Shown piece after piece: positions 47,592 to 58,800 of a DNA stretch of 64,000 nt. Source of the DNA: Enoplolaimus lenunculus. Taxonomy: Eukaryota; Nematoda; Enoplea; Enoplida; Thoracostomopsidae. The position numbers and the translations under genes are program-made. The notes beneath the pieces were generated by a model. It worked only from the letters and a program-made list of their open reading frames with translations. It was not told where the DNA came from and ran no database searches. Every line of letters starts with the position of its first letter. Position 1 is the first letter of the stretch. Where the stretch lies: contig JASANG010002570.1 in NCBI GenBank assembly GCA_030248215.1, positions 124,001 through 188,000 on the forward strand. Direction: 5' to 3'.

Positions 47592-48372
47592 AGTATATTT
47601 CAATGGGGATCTTTCTTCGTAAAACGACAAATGTATATATAGTTCGAGGGAACTGTGACATTCGATAGAAGCTCTGTTCAGTGTTTTCAATCAGACAGAG
47701 TCAAACCAAGAAAACTCAATTTCAGGTGGCCAACGCAAGTATTTATTAGTCAAAACACTCTTCTCAACCGAATACCCAGCACTATTGAAGCTTTGTGTAA
47801 TAAATAACTATTTTTAAAATTGTATGTTTTACGCTCTCATAACACACAGCATGTAGATCAGGCCACTTTCTTTAGAGCAACATGTTAAAAGAAGTCCTTA
47901 AGAAACTAAAATTGACCCAAAAACGCAAAATCGAGGTTCGGATATCTAAAGTAGAAAATTTAATTTCGGATATCCGGATATATCCAGATATCCGGATAAA
48001 TATCCGGCAAGAATTGCCGCATATCCGGAAATGAAAAAATATTCGATGCCTATCGCTAAAAACTGGTGATTTTAAAGTCGCCAAATCCGATGTCGGGTTC
48101 AGAGGGTGTAACCGGACATAGGCTTCTGGCAAAGAATTTTCGTTGTAGAAATTGTTTTATGTTTGTTTTCACCGTTCCGTTGATGTATTTTGATCGCTAT
48201 CTGTTTCCGTTATTTTTACTCTCTGTTTGCATTTCAACGACCTGCTTGTGCTTTCCCACCGGCGCCGGCAAATTTCGAAGACCTTCGGCTCTGGTAATTT
48301 CACCCACTGTTGATACACACTGTACTACTCTTACGGAATCACGAGAAAAGGTGACTTCGAGTCTATTCAATT
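47592..48372. other. Unassigned, with a decayed repeat
   Basis: 47935-48035 contains many CCGGATATCCGGATA words, a decayed element. 48230-48300 has TTTCCCACCGGCGCCGGC and resembles a hAT-F interior. No gene. Confidence 0.4.
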
Positions 48373-48723
48373 CAGGGTGCAACCGGAGCTGAAAAATACC
48401 GGAGCCGGAAGTCAACGCAACTTGCCGGAGCCGGAGGTGAGGCGAAATTTGGTAGTCAAAATGACGATTAATTAGTTAATTTTAGCCAATATCTATGCAA
48501 TATGTTATTAAGTTGTTTGGGTTTTACGCTAATTTTCTGCGAAATTTCGGAAATTCTTTCTTGAAAATACTGACAAAAGTAAAACGCAACGTGCTAAACA
48601 GATAAATTTTGGAAAATTATGCAAAATTTACTACCGAAATTGCCGAAACCTCCGGCAAAAATTCTACCCGAGCCGGAGGCCGATTTTCTGCCGGAGCCGG
48701 AGGCAGATTCCGGTTGTACCCTG
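48373..48723. mobile_element. hAT-F MITE, intact
   Basis: CAGGGTGCAACCGGAGC to CGGTTGTACCCTG. Flanks share CTATTCA but the left one is offset by two bases. Arms carry GCCGGAGCCGGAGG. The frames at 48609 and 48619 are repeat read-through. Confidence 0.85.
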
Positions 48724-49283
48724 CTATTCATCGCAACAAATTCGGTATTAAATATTTACTGGCTCATGTTAACTATAGGGTCCTTCTCATTCGGAGTGTA
48801 TGCACCAGTCACCCACTGGACAGACCTCCATAGAACCGCTAAAAACAACGCTCAACTAAAGTTTGTTTGTTCGAAACCTCAGTTTTCGACCAACCAAAAA
48901 CGTTTCTTAATTCAACTATACGATGTCAACCAAAGTCGTGTAGGCTACGAAATAACCTAAAGATTTGTCTTGTGAAAGTTATGTTGTTTTGAAGCTTTTT
49001 TTCGCCTAATGAAATTTAAATCTAAAATTGTTTTTAGGTTCGCTGTTCGCTAAAATATAATTACGTAAAAACAACTCAATTTTGCTTTACTAAACCAAAT
49101 CTTGGTTGCGTTTGTTATTTCTGTTAAACCACGGGTGGAATCTGGGAGGTGACTTCGATTTCACCCCATTAAAATGTTTTAACTTTTTTATTTGAATTAA
49201 ATATATGTTTAGCTGAACAGAAATTGGTTTAGGTATATGCAAACTTTAAGCATGGACAATTGGTACGGCTCCGTCCCATTAGC
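48724..49283. other. Unassigned intergenic sequence
   Basis: No gene or repeat recognised. Confidence 0.4.
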
Positions 49284-49463
49284 GAGCCCATGTACAGAAC
49301 TGGGTCGGAACAGTAGTATAAGCATATTCCTAAGCCTAAGCGTATGGATGAGCCTATTCCTAAGCCTAAGCCTAAGTCGAAGCAAAAAAAATTAGTCTAA
49401 AGCTTAAACTGAATCTATTATAGCCCCTCCGGAAAACGATCGGCCCTGTTCTATACATGGGCC
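49284..49463 (-). mobile_element. TLR-C MITE
   Basis: aGCCCATGTACAGAACTGGG to GCCCTGTTCTATACATGGGCC with CCGGAAAACGATCGG near the right end. CCTAAG hexamers; flanks CATTAGCG and CATGAGCA agree at six positions. Confidence 0.85.
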
Positions 49464-49865
49464 CATGAGCATATACAAGGAGTGGAGGTTTATACGCAGT
49501 GGAAAACGTGCAGAAATCAAAGTTATTTCTCGCTCGCTGCGCTTGCTTGCAACAACTGTTTAAAACGAAACTTTATCTTCTCCTGAGATAGCAAAATTTT
49601 GAACGTACCCTTTGTTAATAAATATTCTAAATTCATAGCCTTAGGTTATGATCAATAGTTGGTTGCTTTGTGCTGTCTTATTAAGAAAGTTTGTTGTATT
49701 TAAGCAAAACAAGCAAATATATATTTCTTATAGATATTTGCTATTGCAATATATTTTATATTTAGATATATATTAGTTAGGTAAAAGGTTAGAGTTAAGT
49801 ATATACGAAAGTTTTTTCTAAAAACTTAGCCTGAGCTTGTTGGGAGGCTGTACAAGAGCCCCAAG

Positions 49866-50295
49866 TAGGGTGCAACCGGAATTCCGGGTTCTGTAGGGAA
49901 ATCCGGTATTTTTCACTATCCGGTTCCAGTAAAAAAATCCGGTATTTTTCACCTGGAATTTTCCGGTATTTTCGGCATTGAAAATGTTTTCTCATTCCAA
50001 AATTTAAGAAAAATTGACATATTATTGTAACTTATTCTTCTAAAATTGTCTGAGTGTGCATTTTTGTGTTATACTTCAGAATTGATCATACGTTTCCAGC
50101 TACTGCATTTGTTTCACGATTTAGGCATTCTAAATGGAATGGTGTGTTTACATCGTTAAAAGCGATAAAATACCGTTAAAAGCGGTAAAATAGCGTTAAA
50201 AATTAATTTTTCGGTAACAAAAATTTTTTGTTTTCCGGTTCCGGAATTTTTTTAACTATCCGGTTCCGGTATTTTATAATTCCGGTTGCACCCTG
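49866..50295. mobile_element. hAT-G MITE
   Basis: TAGGGTGCAACCGGAATTCC to ATTCCGGTTGCACCCTG, flanked by GCCCCAAG and GTCCCAAG (seven of eight). Arms repeat ATCCGGTATTTTTCAC and GTTCCGG. Its ends are close to hAT-F, so one transposase could serve both (inference). Confidence 0.88.
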
Positions 50296-50661
50296 GTCCC
50301 AAGGTATCTTATTTACATGATTATACTTGTTTGCGTTAAATCTATCAAAAAGTTGTCTGTTATGCACCAACAAATTGGATCTATTAAGATCTAGGCTAAG
50401 GCCACTTTCACGGTTGTTATAGTAAACAAATATTCGGAAGCAAACGAACCAGAAACCAAACGCAATTTTAGTGCTAAGCTGCATTGCGTAATTTTGGTTC
50501 CTGATTTCTGTGCTGCCATAGTCTGGGTACCCCCCCCCATTTTGGATCCCCGGTGCCAGTTGCATACTTTTGCCTAAAGACTATCATCCCCACGTAGTAT
50601 TAAATATCGAAACCAAGTTATAATCAGGGGCGAGTACAAGGAGGGGTATGAATATAGTTCC

Positions 50662-50942
50662 GGCCCATGTATAAAGCAGGACCGGAACCTTTTCCGGTGG
50701 TGCTGTAATAGAATCAGGTTATGCATTAGACTAACTTGTTTGCTTAGGTTTAGGTTTATGCTTAGGCTTAGGCTTAGGACTAGGCTCATCCTTACTCTTA
50801 GGCTTAGGTTTAAGCTTAGGCTTAGGCTTAGGAATAAGCTCACCCGTACGCTTAGGCTTAGACTTAGACTTAGGCTTAGGCTTAGGCTTAGGCTCAGGAA
50901 TATACTTAAGCTACTGTTCCGGCCCTGTTCTATACATGGACC
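50662..50942 (+). mobile_element. TLR-C MITE with long TTAGGC tract
   Basis: GGCCCATGTATAAAGCAGG to CCCTGTTCTATACATGGACC. About 150 bp of TTAGGC-type hexamers interrupted by CTCATCCTTACTC and CTCACCCGTACGC. Flanks ATAGTTCC and ATAATTGC agree at six positions. Long frames on both strands are repeat translations. Confidence 0.9.
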
Positions 50943-51480
50943 ATAATTGCCATGAAACGTTGTTGAAGGAGTTGAAAACGGCAATTTTACAGGCTGTAAA
51001 ATAATTTAGACAGGTCCAAATATTTTCGCCGTCACCACGGGCGCTAGAAAAACAACGTTTAGTCGTATCATCACCGTGCAGAAAGAAACCTTGGCCACGC
51101 TTTAAGTCTACGCCAATGTCGGTATCGGTAATATGAACCTAAACGATTTGAATTGAACAAGACGCCCCCATCTGTGCTGGTAATTTCCTACGCAACGTTG
51201 TTCTGTGGTGGTTGAGATGTTAGAAAATGCCAATCGCTAACCTGAACGCTGGTGTATAGATTCTAGCGTGTGATAGTGAGCTGGACGCTATTTTAGTGTC
51301 AAGTAGTATTTGTTTTGTGCCGTATACCAACAATGCATACAGCTTCTTATACTCGATTCGCTCGCGAGGTTTTCTTTTTTGTTTATTATACCTGCGGTTT
51401 GACTCTTGGTTACTCAAAGGGGTCCTCACGGGGGGGCATTGGGGAACCGAGCTCCCCCCACATTCGGCTGGTACCTCCAG
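50943..51480. other. Unassigned intergenic sequence
   Basis: No gene recognised. 51395-51480 has a GGGGG-rich element edge (TCCTCACGGGGGGGCATTGG). Confidence 0.4.
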
Positions 51481-52000
51481 CAAATAGACTCGGTCTGAAA
51501 GGAAACAATCTTGTATTACAACTGCAGGGGCCGATCAAAATTATTCGCTGCCTCTCCTAGATATAATTATCTATGGACGCCGTAGTGGTTACCGGCGGTA
51601 TAGGGGGCCGCGCCCTCAAATTTAGTCGCTACCCCCAAATAGACTTGGTCTAAATGTAAACAATCTTGAATTGCAATTGCAGGGGCCCATCATAAGTATT
51701 CGGTGCCACCCCCCAAATATAATAATCTGTGGACTCACCCTGTGGTTATCGGTGGTTTATCTTTTACATTTGGTGTGTATCAAGCTAATGTAAAGGGCGT
51801 ATTTAGGGAGATCAAAGAACATGGCCGTCACCATGTTGAGATATTAGGGGCCGCGCTCCTAAATTTAGCCCTAACAGACTCGGTCTAAATGTAAACCATT
51901 TTTAATTGCAATCGTAGGAGGTCCTTAAAATTATTTGATGCCCACCTCAAATATAATTTTCTGCGGACGCCGCTGTCAAAGAATTGAGTTTGTCAATTGA
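51481..52000. repeat. Three diverged long tandem units
   Basis: A block with ATAGACTCGGTCTgAA, CAATCTTGtATTaCAA and GCAGGGGCC, followed by ATATAATTATCTATGGACGCC, recurs at about 51483, 51638 and 51868. The third unit is longer because of about 75 extra bp. G+C-rich relative to its surroundings; origin unknown. Confidence 0.7.
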
Positions 52001-52087
52001 CCGACGTATACCAAACCCAACATTTTGATTTTAGTAACTATTATCACTAAAATTACGTTTGGTTTCTCGCTGGCTTTGCTCTTACGA

Positions 52088-52175
52088 GGTGTCTGTCGTT
52101 CTGTATTGCATGCGTTTAGTCAGAAATTCGTAAATCTATTTTTGAACAAAACTAAAGTCCATACACAAGTAAACT
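52088..52175 (+). repeat. Flank shared with 17976-18059
   Basis: Partner of the repeat at 17976-18059, ending in CACAAGTAAACT just before a TLR-A element. Its last 8 bp, AGTAAACT, are the target duplication of that element. Confidence 0.85.
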
Positions 52176-52487
52176 GGCCCATGTAAAGATCAGAGGCGGA
52201 ACGTTCTTCTGTGACATTAGTAAAGAGTAAGCTTAAGCTTTAGACTAAATAATTTTTGCTTGGTTTAGCCTTACGCTTAGGCTTAGGCTTAGGAATATTC
52301 TTACGCTTAGGTTTAGGCTTAGGCTTAGGAATATTCTTACGCTTAGGTTTAGGCATAGGCTTAGGAATATTCTTACGCTTAGGTTTAGGCTTAGGCTTAG
52401 GAATATTTTTACGCTTAGGTTTAGGCTTAGGCTTAGGCTTAGGAATATGCTTATAATACTTGTCCGCCCCTGTTGTTTACATTGGCC
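52176..52487 (+). mobile_element. TLR-A MITE with ordered hexamer array
   Basis: Perfect duplication AGTAAACT (52168-52175, 52488-52495). GGCCCATGTAAAGATCAGAGG to CCCCTGTTGTTTACATTGGCC. The array repeats GGAATATTCTTACGC plus three or four TTAGGC-type hexamers, about five times. Confidence 0.93.
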
Positions 52488-52495
52488 AGTAAACT

Positions 52496-53021
52496 TAATA
52501 ATTAATGTTATTATGTACACGGATTTAAGACCTGCTAGGACACATCGTTAGCTGAAATGTTCGTATCGCGTCATGTACATAAAAATAGCGGCGTAGCCAA
52601 AATTTTTTAGATTTACTAACCAGCAGATACCAAAGGTCTCAAAATTGTGCACCCATTTAAGTATATGGGCACAGACCCGAGAGCCACTAATGCGACGCAA
52701 GCTACCACCCAGCACATACCAGGGGGTAAAGGTCAGAATGAAATATATCATTGATTAGTCTCATTTAATATGTTTAGGCAAAATGTAGACATCTCCGCAA
52801 CAAGCCAGATTCAGGTCGTTAAGGCTAAGACAGTCAATATGGTTCATGGAACTACACAATACAGAACTGGTACTCTGTAATCTGGTACACGATTTGCGGC
52901 TTCTGTTTGACATTTCAAATCATCAATGTAGCTATGGTTATATTTCGCGAGAGTATATAGCTTGAATGAACTATCAAACGAAACCTAGCGAACCAGATAA
53001 TGTTTATCTCATACAAAGATG
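52496..53021. other. Unassigned intergenic sequence
   Basis: No gene or repeat recognised. Confidence 0.4.
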
Positions 53022-53164
53022 GGCCCGTGTTACTTTAAGGAGCGTCCAGGTTTCTGGTGGGTCTATAAACGAGTACGTTTAGAGTCTAGATTGCATTTTT
53101 TGTGTAGGCTTTGGCTTAGGAATACGCTTAATCTACTGTTACGCACCTAAAAGTAACATTGGCA
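53022..53164 (+). mobile_element. TLR-B MITE, short
   Basis: GGCCCGTGTTACTTTAAGG to CCTAAAAGTAACATTGGCAC with the GGTTTCTGGTGGGTCTATAAA block. Only one or two hexamers. Flanks share AAGATG. Confidence 0.85.
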
Positions 53165-53320
53165 CGAAGATGTAAGTTGGATTCTAAACACTGTAAAAGT
53201 GTTTATTTTTCATTAATCTAGACATTTCAGGTTAAATATCTCATGTATACCGGACTTATGTAAACGTGTTTCGAAGAGGCGACTGCTACTGGGGAGACAT
53301 TTTTCTTGATCTACACGCAG

Positions 53321-53530
53321 GGCCGAAGCAGTCACGACCCATACCCCTCATTTGGGGCTTCCGCCTCTAAAGGGGCCCCACCCTAACTGATTGAAGCAAA
53401 ACCGCTGAAGTTTTAAAATGCATCTGGCTTCACGCTCACGTCGCTCGCAAGTTTGGGGCCCCCACCCTGGAGTTTGACAGCAGCCCTCACTCCTGTCTGC
53501 TCCGGCACTGCGTTCAGGATCCAAAGTATT
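53321..53530. mobile_element. M-family repeat
   Basis: CAGGGCCGAAGCAGTCACG, CCCATACCCCTCA, AAAGGGGCCCCACCC and CACGCTCACGTCGCTCGC in the same order as 27546-27700. It ends near CTCCGGCACTG. Confidence 0.6.
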
Positions 53531-53608
53531 ATTACGAACGTGTGTTAAAAGTACTGCGTATCTTTGCAAATGTCAAAGGATATACGTAATTATGTTCCGG
53601 CTTGCATA

Positions 53609-53888
53609 CAGAAGCGGATCCAAAAATTTCTGACGGGGGGGGCGGACTGGCGAATATTATAAAACGCAAAAGTTGTAAGGTAGGGACCTTATCATTTTAT
53701 CACCGAAAATTTTTCTGAAGCTGACGAAAAATTGTTTTAGATAGGGACCTTGTCATTTTATCACAAAAAATTCTGCGGGAAACTTGTAACAAATTGTAAC
53801 GTAGGGACGCTACCAGTTGAACACAGAAAGATTTCTGACGGGGAGGGGCGTACACCCCACCGCCTACCCCCTTCTGGATCCAATAGTG
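53609..53888. mobile_element. hAT-N MITE, 280 bp
   Basis: CAGAAGCGGATCCA to CTTCTGGATCCAATAGTG, flanked by CTTGCATA and CTTGTATA (seven of eight). Internal tandem of GTAGGGACCTTaTCATTTTATCAC. Fragments of this type also occur at 23780, 46966 and 54465. Confidence 0.8.
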
Positions 53889-53896
53889 CTTGTATA

Positions 53897-54573
53897 CAAC
53901 CCCTGATTTTCAAGCTTAATTTTTAGCTTTTATGTTCCATGACAGTACGGCAATAGGGGAAGTGTAGTCTTGAACACTGTGTTTCATGTACATACGGTGT
54001 GGTTCATACGTAGTATATATGGGCATATATCAGATAATACAGATCTATACAGATTATACGACTCTTTCAGTAGGCTACTGTGGTCGCTATTGTCGTCTAA
54101 AAGTGTTTGTGGCTATTTTTAGGCTATGCTTTGTCTATACGGTTTCGACCAACTCGGCATTGAAGCCAAAACATGGCTTACGATCCTCGCCAATGCTTGG
54201 AAAAATTTGGCTGGGTGAGAAAAATTTGGCTGGGTGAGAAAAATTTGGCTGGGTGAGAAAAATTTAATCGCAGCTTGAAACGGGTGAAATCTACCACCAT
54301 ATGTCTGGCCTAAAATCGTTTCGTGGCTCTTGTTCGCATATTTATATGCTGGTTATACGACCGGCAGTAGGCGTATCGAGAACGTTGGATTGGGGAACGC
54401 ATACTTCCGGGTCCGTGCCTTGGGATTTCATCTAAAAGTAAATGCAGACCCCTGTAGCAGTGGCGGATCGAAATTTTTTTGCTGGATATATGGATATGGT
54501 TGCGCTCTGCGTAATTGGTTCAGCAATTAATTTCCAGTGCTCTTTTTAGGGCCTCTTAATTTGAGGCGGGTTG
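53897..54573. other. Intergenic with a small tandem
   Basis: 54203-54268 is three copies of a 19-bp unit TTTGGCTGGGTGAGAAAAA. 54465-54500 begins CAGTGGCGGATCGAAA, a hAT-N-type left end. No gene. Confidence 0.6.
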
Positions 54574-55053
54574 CAGGGTACAACCGGAGGTCTGCCTCCG
54601 GCTCCGGCATAAACTCGGCCTCCGGCTCCGGCATAAAATCAGCCTCCGGCTCCGGCATAAAATCGGCCTCCGGCTCCGGCATAAAATCGGCCTCCGGCTC
54701 CGTCTCCGGTAGGATTTTTGCTGAAGGTTCCGGCAATTTAGGCAATAAAAGTTTGCATAATTTTCCTAAATTTATTGCTGTTTAGCGCGTTTCGATTGAC
54801 TTTTGTCACAATTTTCATGAAAGAATTGCTGAAATTTGGCAGAAAATTAGCGTGAAGCCAAACAACTCAACAGTATTTTGCAGATATTGGCTAAAATTAA
54901 CTAATTAACCATCATTTGTTCTACTTAATTTCGCCTCACCTCCGGCTACGGCTCCGGCAAGTTTCCTTGACCTCCGGCTCCGGCTCCGGCAAGTTTCCTT
55001 GACCTCCGGCTCTGGCTCCGGCTCCGGTATTTTTAACCTCTGGTTGCACCCTG
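54574..55053. mobile_element. hAT-F MITE, intact with perfect TSD
   Basis: CAGGGTACAACCGGAGG to CTGGTTGCACCCTG, flanked by GCGGGTTG exactly (54566-54573, 55054-55061). The left array of GGCATAAAATCGGCCTCC repeats four times. Likely a recent insertion. Confidence 0.93.
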
Positions 55054-55061
55054 GCGGGTTG

Positions 55062-55517
55062 GGTAAAGTGGACCAGGCCGAAGCTAGACACTATTGCCTT
55101 TAACTCTAGGGCCCATATTCTCAAATGCATATAGCACGTATCACCAGTTAGTTAAGCTAACGAACTGCTGTAATTGCAGATATCAAAATTTACACATGTG
55201 GAGTAAATAGAATGTAATAAATGTGCTGAATTTCAAACCTCACCATTCCCTGATTCGAAAGTTACAAGACCTATTTCTAACTGGCAATAGGTGCTACACA
55301 CATTTAAAAATACGGGCTTAGTAGAGTACTTCAGTTTGGCGGGCGTCCTTGTGGGCCTATTTTTGTATAAAAAATATTTGTAGCACAAGGAGTTAAAACA
55401 GAGTGATCGAATACTCGTTGCCAGTATTTAGAGCGAGTTATGAAGCATTCATGAGCAAAACGACCGAGACGCTATTCAGCCGACATTTCATTGACCTGAC
55501 AATTTGTCGCTTACCAG
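55062..55517. other. Unassigned intergenic sequence
   Basis: No gene or repeat recognised. Upstream of TBC1D16. Confidence 0.4.
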
Positions 55518-55519
55518 TA

Positions 55520-55729
55520 CACTGCAAAAAATGGGGAGTTAAATTGACTCTGTCGGAAATAGGCTTTTCCTGACTACACAAACTGAGTCAAATTCGACTC
55601 CACCAGAGTCAAATTCGGTTCACTATGTCGCACGTTTAACTCTGGCGGAGACGAATTTGACTCAGTTTGCGTAGTCAGGAAAAACTTATTTCCGACAGAG
55701 TCAATTTGACTCACCATTTTTTTACAGTG
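55520..55729. mobile_element. TA-J near-palindromic MITE
   Basis: TA on both sides (55518-55519, 55730-55731), ends CACTGCAAAAAATGGGGAG and TCACCATTTTTTTACAGTG. Sits about 110 bp upstream of the TBC1D16 start codon, so it lies in or near the promoter. Confidence 0.88.
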
Positions 55730-55838
55730 TAGGCTTAGACTTAAACATACGCAGCTGTCGTGGTACGAGTTGCCGTAGATTCGTATAAAAAATGTATATT
55801 TTAAGATTTTATAAATATTAATTTTAACATATTTTCAA

Positions 55839-58800
55839 ATGTCTGCACGAATCGCTGATTTATTTCGTAGAGCAACCGAGAAAGCTTCAGAAGCGCTTCA
55901 AACACACTGGAGTCACAGCGGTAAGTTTTGCCTACCTTCTCCGCTGACCGCTACCTCTTTTAGATATCAGGCTTTAGGTTGTTCGAGGCTCCGAGTAGAA
56001 TTTTTAATCTAGTATTGATTTTTTTATTTGAAGACAACCTGGTTTAAGGTAAGCGTTTTTTTTTAATTTTCTGGTATTTTAGGCTATAACCAGACGGCCT
56101 GTCACAAGAGGCCCGTTCTTATTGTTTGCGGGAGGGGGGGCTGGGAATTCAGATATACTGTTTGTGTCCCCTGTGCGTTCAGTTTATTTTCTCAAATTTG
56201 TTATAAATAATAATTTATCAAGTTCTCGTGATGTCATAATTCTTTTAATGTGGTCAAAAACTGTTTCGATCAAGACGGCGAAGTTGTCCGCGTACAGGAT
56301 GCCTTCCATAGTGGCGATCCGGGTTGAGTCAGTGCCTCCTTAGCGAAACTCGGCGAAAGTTTGTTAAATTTTTACAATTCACTTGTTCGAAAGTTACAAG
56401 ACTCATTCATCAGTTTGTAATAAATACTACACAATTTTTGATGGAATCACAATGCGTATAACTTCGATAATTCGAAGCTTAATTTTCACACCAATCAATA
56501 GGGAGGCCCAATGTAAAGATCAGGAGCGGAACGTTTTTCTGTGGGACTAGAAAAGAGTAAGCTTAAGGTTTAGACTATTTTTTGGCTTGGCTTTGGCTTA
56601 GGCTTAGGCTTAGGAATATGCTCATTCTTACGCTTAGGCTTAGGATTAGGAATATGCTTATAACACTGTTCCGCCCCTGTTCTTTACATTAACGCAATAG
56701 GGTTAGAAACACAATTAGACCTCTTGGCAATGCTTACGATAGCTTTAACGTATTAATCCGTTGTTTTTTAGATAGCCAGTCTAGTAACAGTATCCTAGGA
56801 GACGACGGGGATGTGGTGTACTCGAAAAACAACGTTTGCGTACATCCGCCTGCAACAACGGAAGATCCGATTCGGCACGTTCCTGGATATTTGTCGCTTT
56901 ACTGTCAACATGACGAGGCAGGTCTACTTTCAGACACGAAGGATATACAAGCGAACGAATAATGATAGATTTACTCCTGAAATTTGTACAGAAACCGGAA
57001 AAAACACTATGAACCGGATCAAAAATCACCTTCTGGGCGATCAGTGTTGATAAACTTGTTTAGCATAATGCTATAACCCTTCCGAACCGGTCCCGTTGCG
57101 AGAGCGGAGCCAGGGTGGGCTTAACTCGCCTGAAAGAATTTTGGCTTCCCGTAGAATGTTTTCAACCTTGCTTATAAGGTGTAAGTTTATCGAAAATATT
57201 TGTAAGGCCCGTCCTAAAAACGTTTAGCTTCCATAACAACGGGAGCTGGCTACGGGCTTGTTTCGAACTTAAATTCTGGCAACGCCCAGGTTGTTATTTA
57301 AGAAACTGGTTCGTAAAATGAAATGCTTCTTTAATCTTCATTCGGCTCTGCTCCTCAAATAAAGGCGTTCGACGTAATTAATTGAAAATGTTATTAAGCG
57401 CAGTCGCCCACGTAAACACCAGGGGCGGAACGCTTTTATGTGGGACTGCAATAGAGTAAGCTTAAGCTTAAGACTAATTTGTTCGCTTGGCTTAGGCTTA
57501 GGCTTAAGAATATGCTCATTCTTACGCTTAGGCTTAGGCTTAAGAATATGCTCATTCTTACGCTTGGGCTTAGGCTTAAGAATAGGCTCATTCTTACGCT
57601 TGGGCTTAGGCTTAAGAATAGGCTCATTCTTATGCTTAGGCTTAGGCTTAAGAATATGCTCATTCTTACGCTTAGGCTTAGGCTTAAGAATATGCTCATT
57701 CTTACGCTTGGGCTTAGGCTTAAGAATATGCTCATTCTTATGCTTAGGCTTAGGCTTAAGAATATGCTCATTCTTACGCTTAGGCTTAGGCTTAAGAATA
57801 GGCTCATTCTTACGCTTAGGCTTAGGCTTAGGTTTAGGCTTATGAGTATGCTTATAATACTTTTCCGCCCCTGTCCTTTACATTGGCCATAAATCAAAGA
57901 ATTTATTCAGAAAGCGAGCGTTAAGACGTTGAAATTATCCCAATATCCCGGATCCAATGTATTGCAGCCAGTGAGAATAGAATTTCCAGTGCTAGCTTAA
58001 CTAATTTTTTAATTAACCTTGTTCCCGCATGAATATTTGGAGTTTGTTTTGAAATCTAATTTCAAGCTGAGTTTCTGTAAGTTGGAGTTGGCGAATCGAA
58101 CGCGCTTTAGCATCATTGTTCGACTTTGAGAGCTTGATGTTTGAACTCGACTCGACTTTCACGTCTTTTGGAGATTTTGTAGTTAACATGCGTGTTATAA
58201 TTGTTAAACACTCCCTATTTTTTACAGGGCACGCATTGTGCATTGTTTACCGTACACAGATAGCGACAAAAATGGTGCGTCAAATTGACTCTCTTTGAAA
58301 TAGGCTCAACGACACTACACAAACTGAGTCAAATTCGACTACGCTAGAGTCAAACATGCGACGCAGTGATTCGAATTTGACTCTGGCGGCGTCGAATTTG
58401 ACTCAGTTTGTGTAGTCCCGTAGAGCCTATTTCGGGGAGAGTCAATTTGACTCACCATTTTTTGCAGTGTAAATTAGAGATAGAAGTAAAGCCACAACGT
58501 GCGTCCCGTCACCCACCGTAGAAGATTTTATTATTTTCAATATGCGTTGGGTTCACTGAAATACCGTTCAGAGTCGGAAAATACTCGGGCCGGCATAAAC
58601 GCTCAGGGCGTTGACTTCACTGGGTCAACTTTTTGACAAATAATTTTCGTCGAGAACCATTAAAATTTCCAAATTTTTAGCCCGTGACTCATTGACGTAT
58701 ATATTTCTAAAGCCCTATTCACACGTGCAAGTTTTTGCCGCGAGAACTTGCAGCTGCAACTTGCACTTGCATGTTTTTCCAAATACCAGTTCAAAAAACT

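Noticed and set aside
50662-50942. A chromosome end or true interstitial telomere scar
   Set aside because: Hexamers are degenerate, embedded between constant terminal sequences, and occur in both orientations across the window with target duplications.
50574-50984. Long LSLSLSL / RLRLRLR open frames, also at 52245-52520 and 57436-57897
   Set aside because: They translate TTAGGC hexamer arrays, are open on both strands at once, and lie inside transposons bounded by target duplications.
54527-54785. ASGSGIKSASG and PEPEADFMPEPEA frames, also at 2791-3060, 25826-26056 and 48609-48960
   Set aside because: Translations of CCTCCGGCTCCGG arrays at hAT-F ends.
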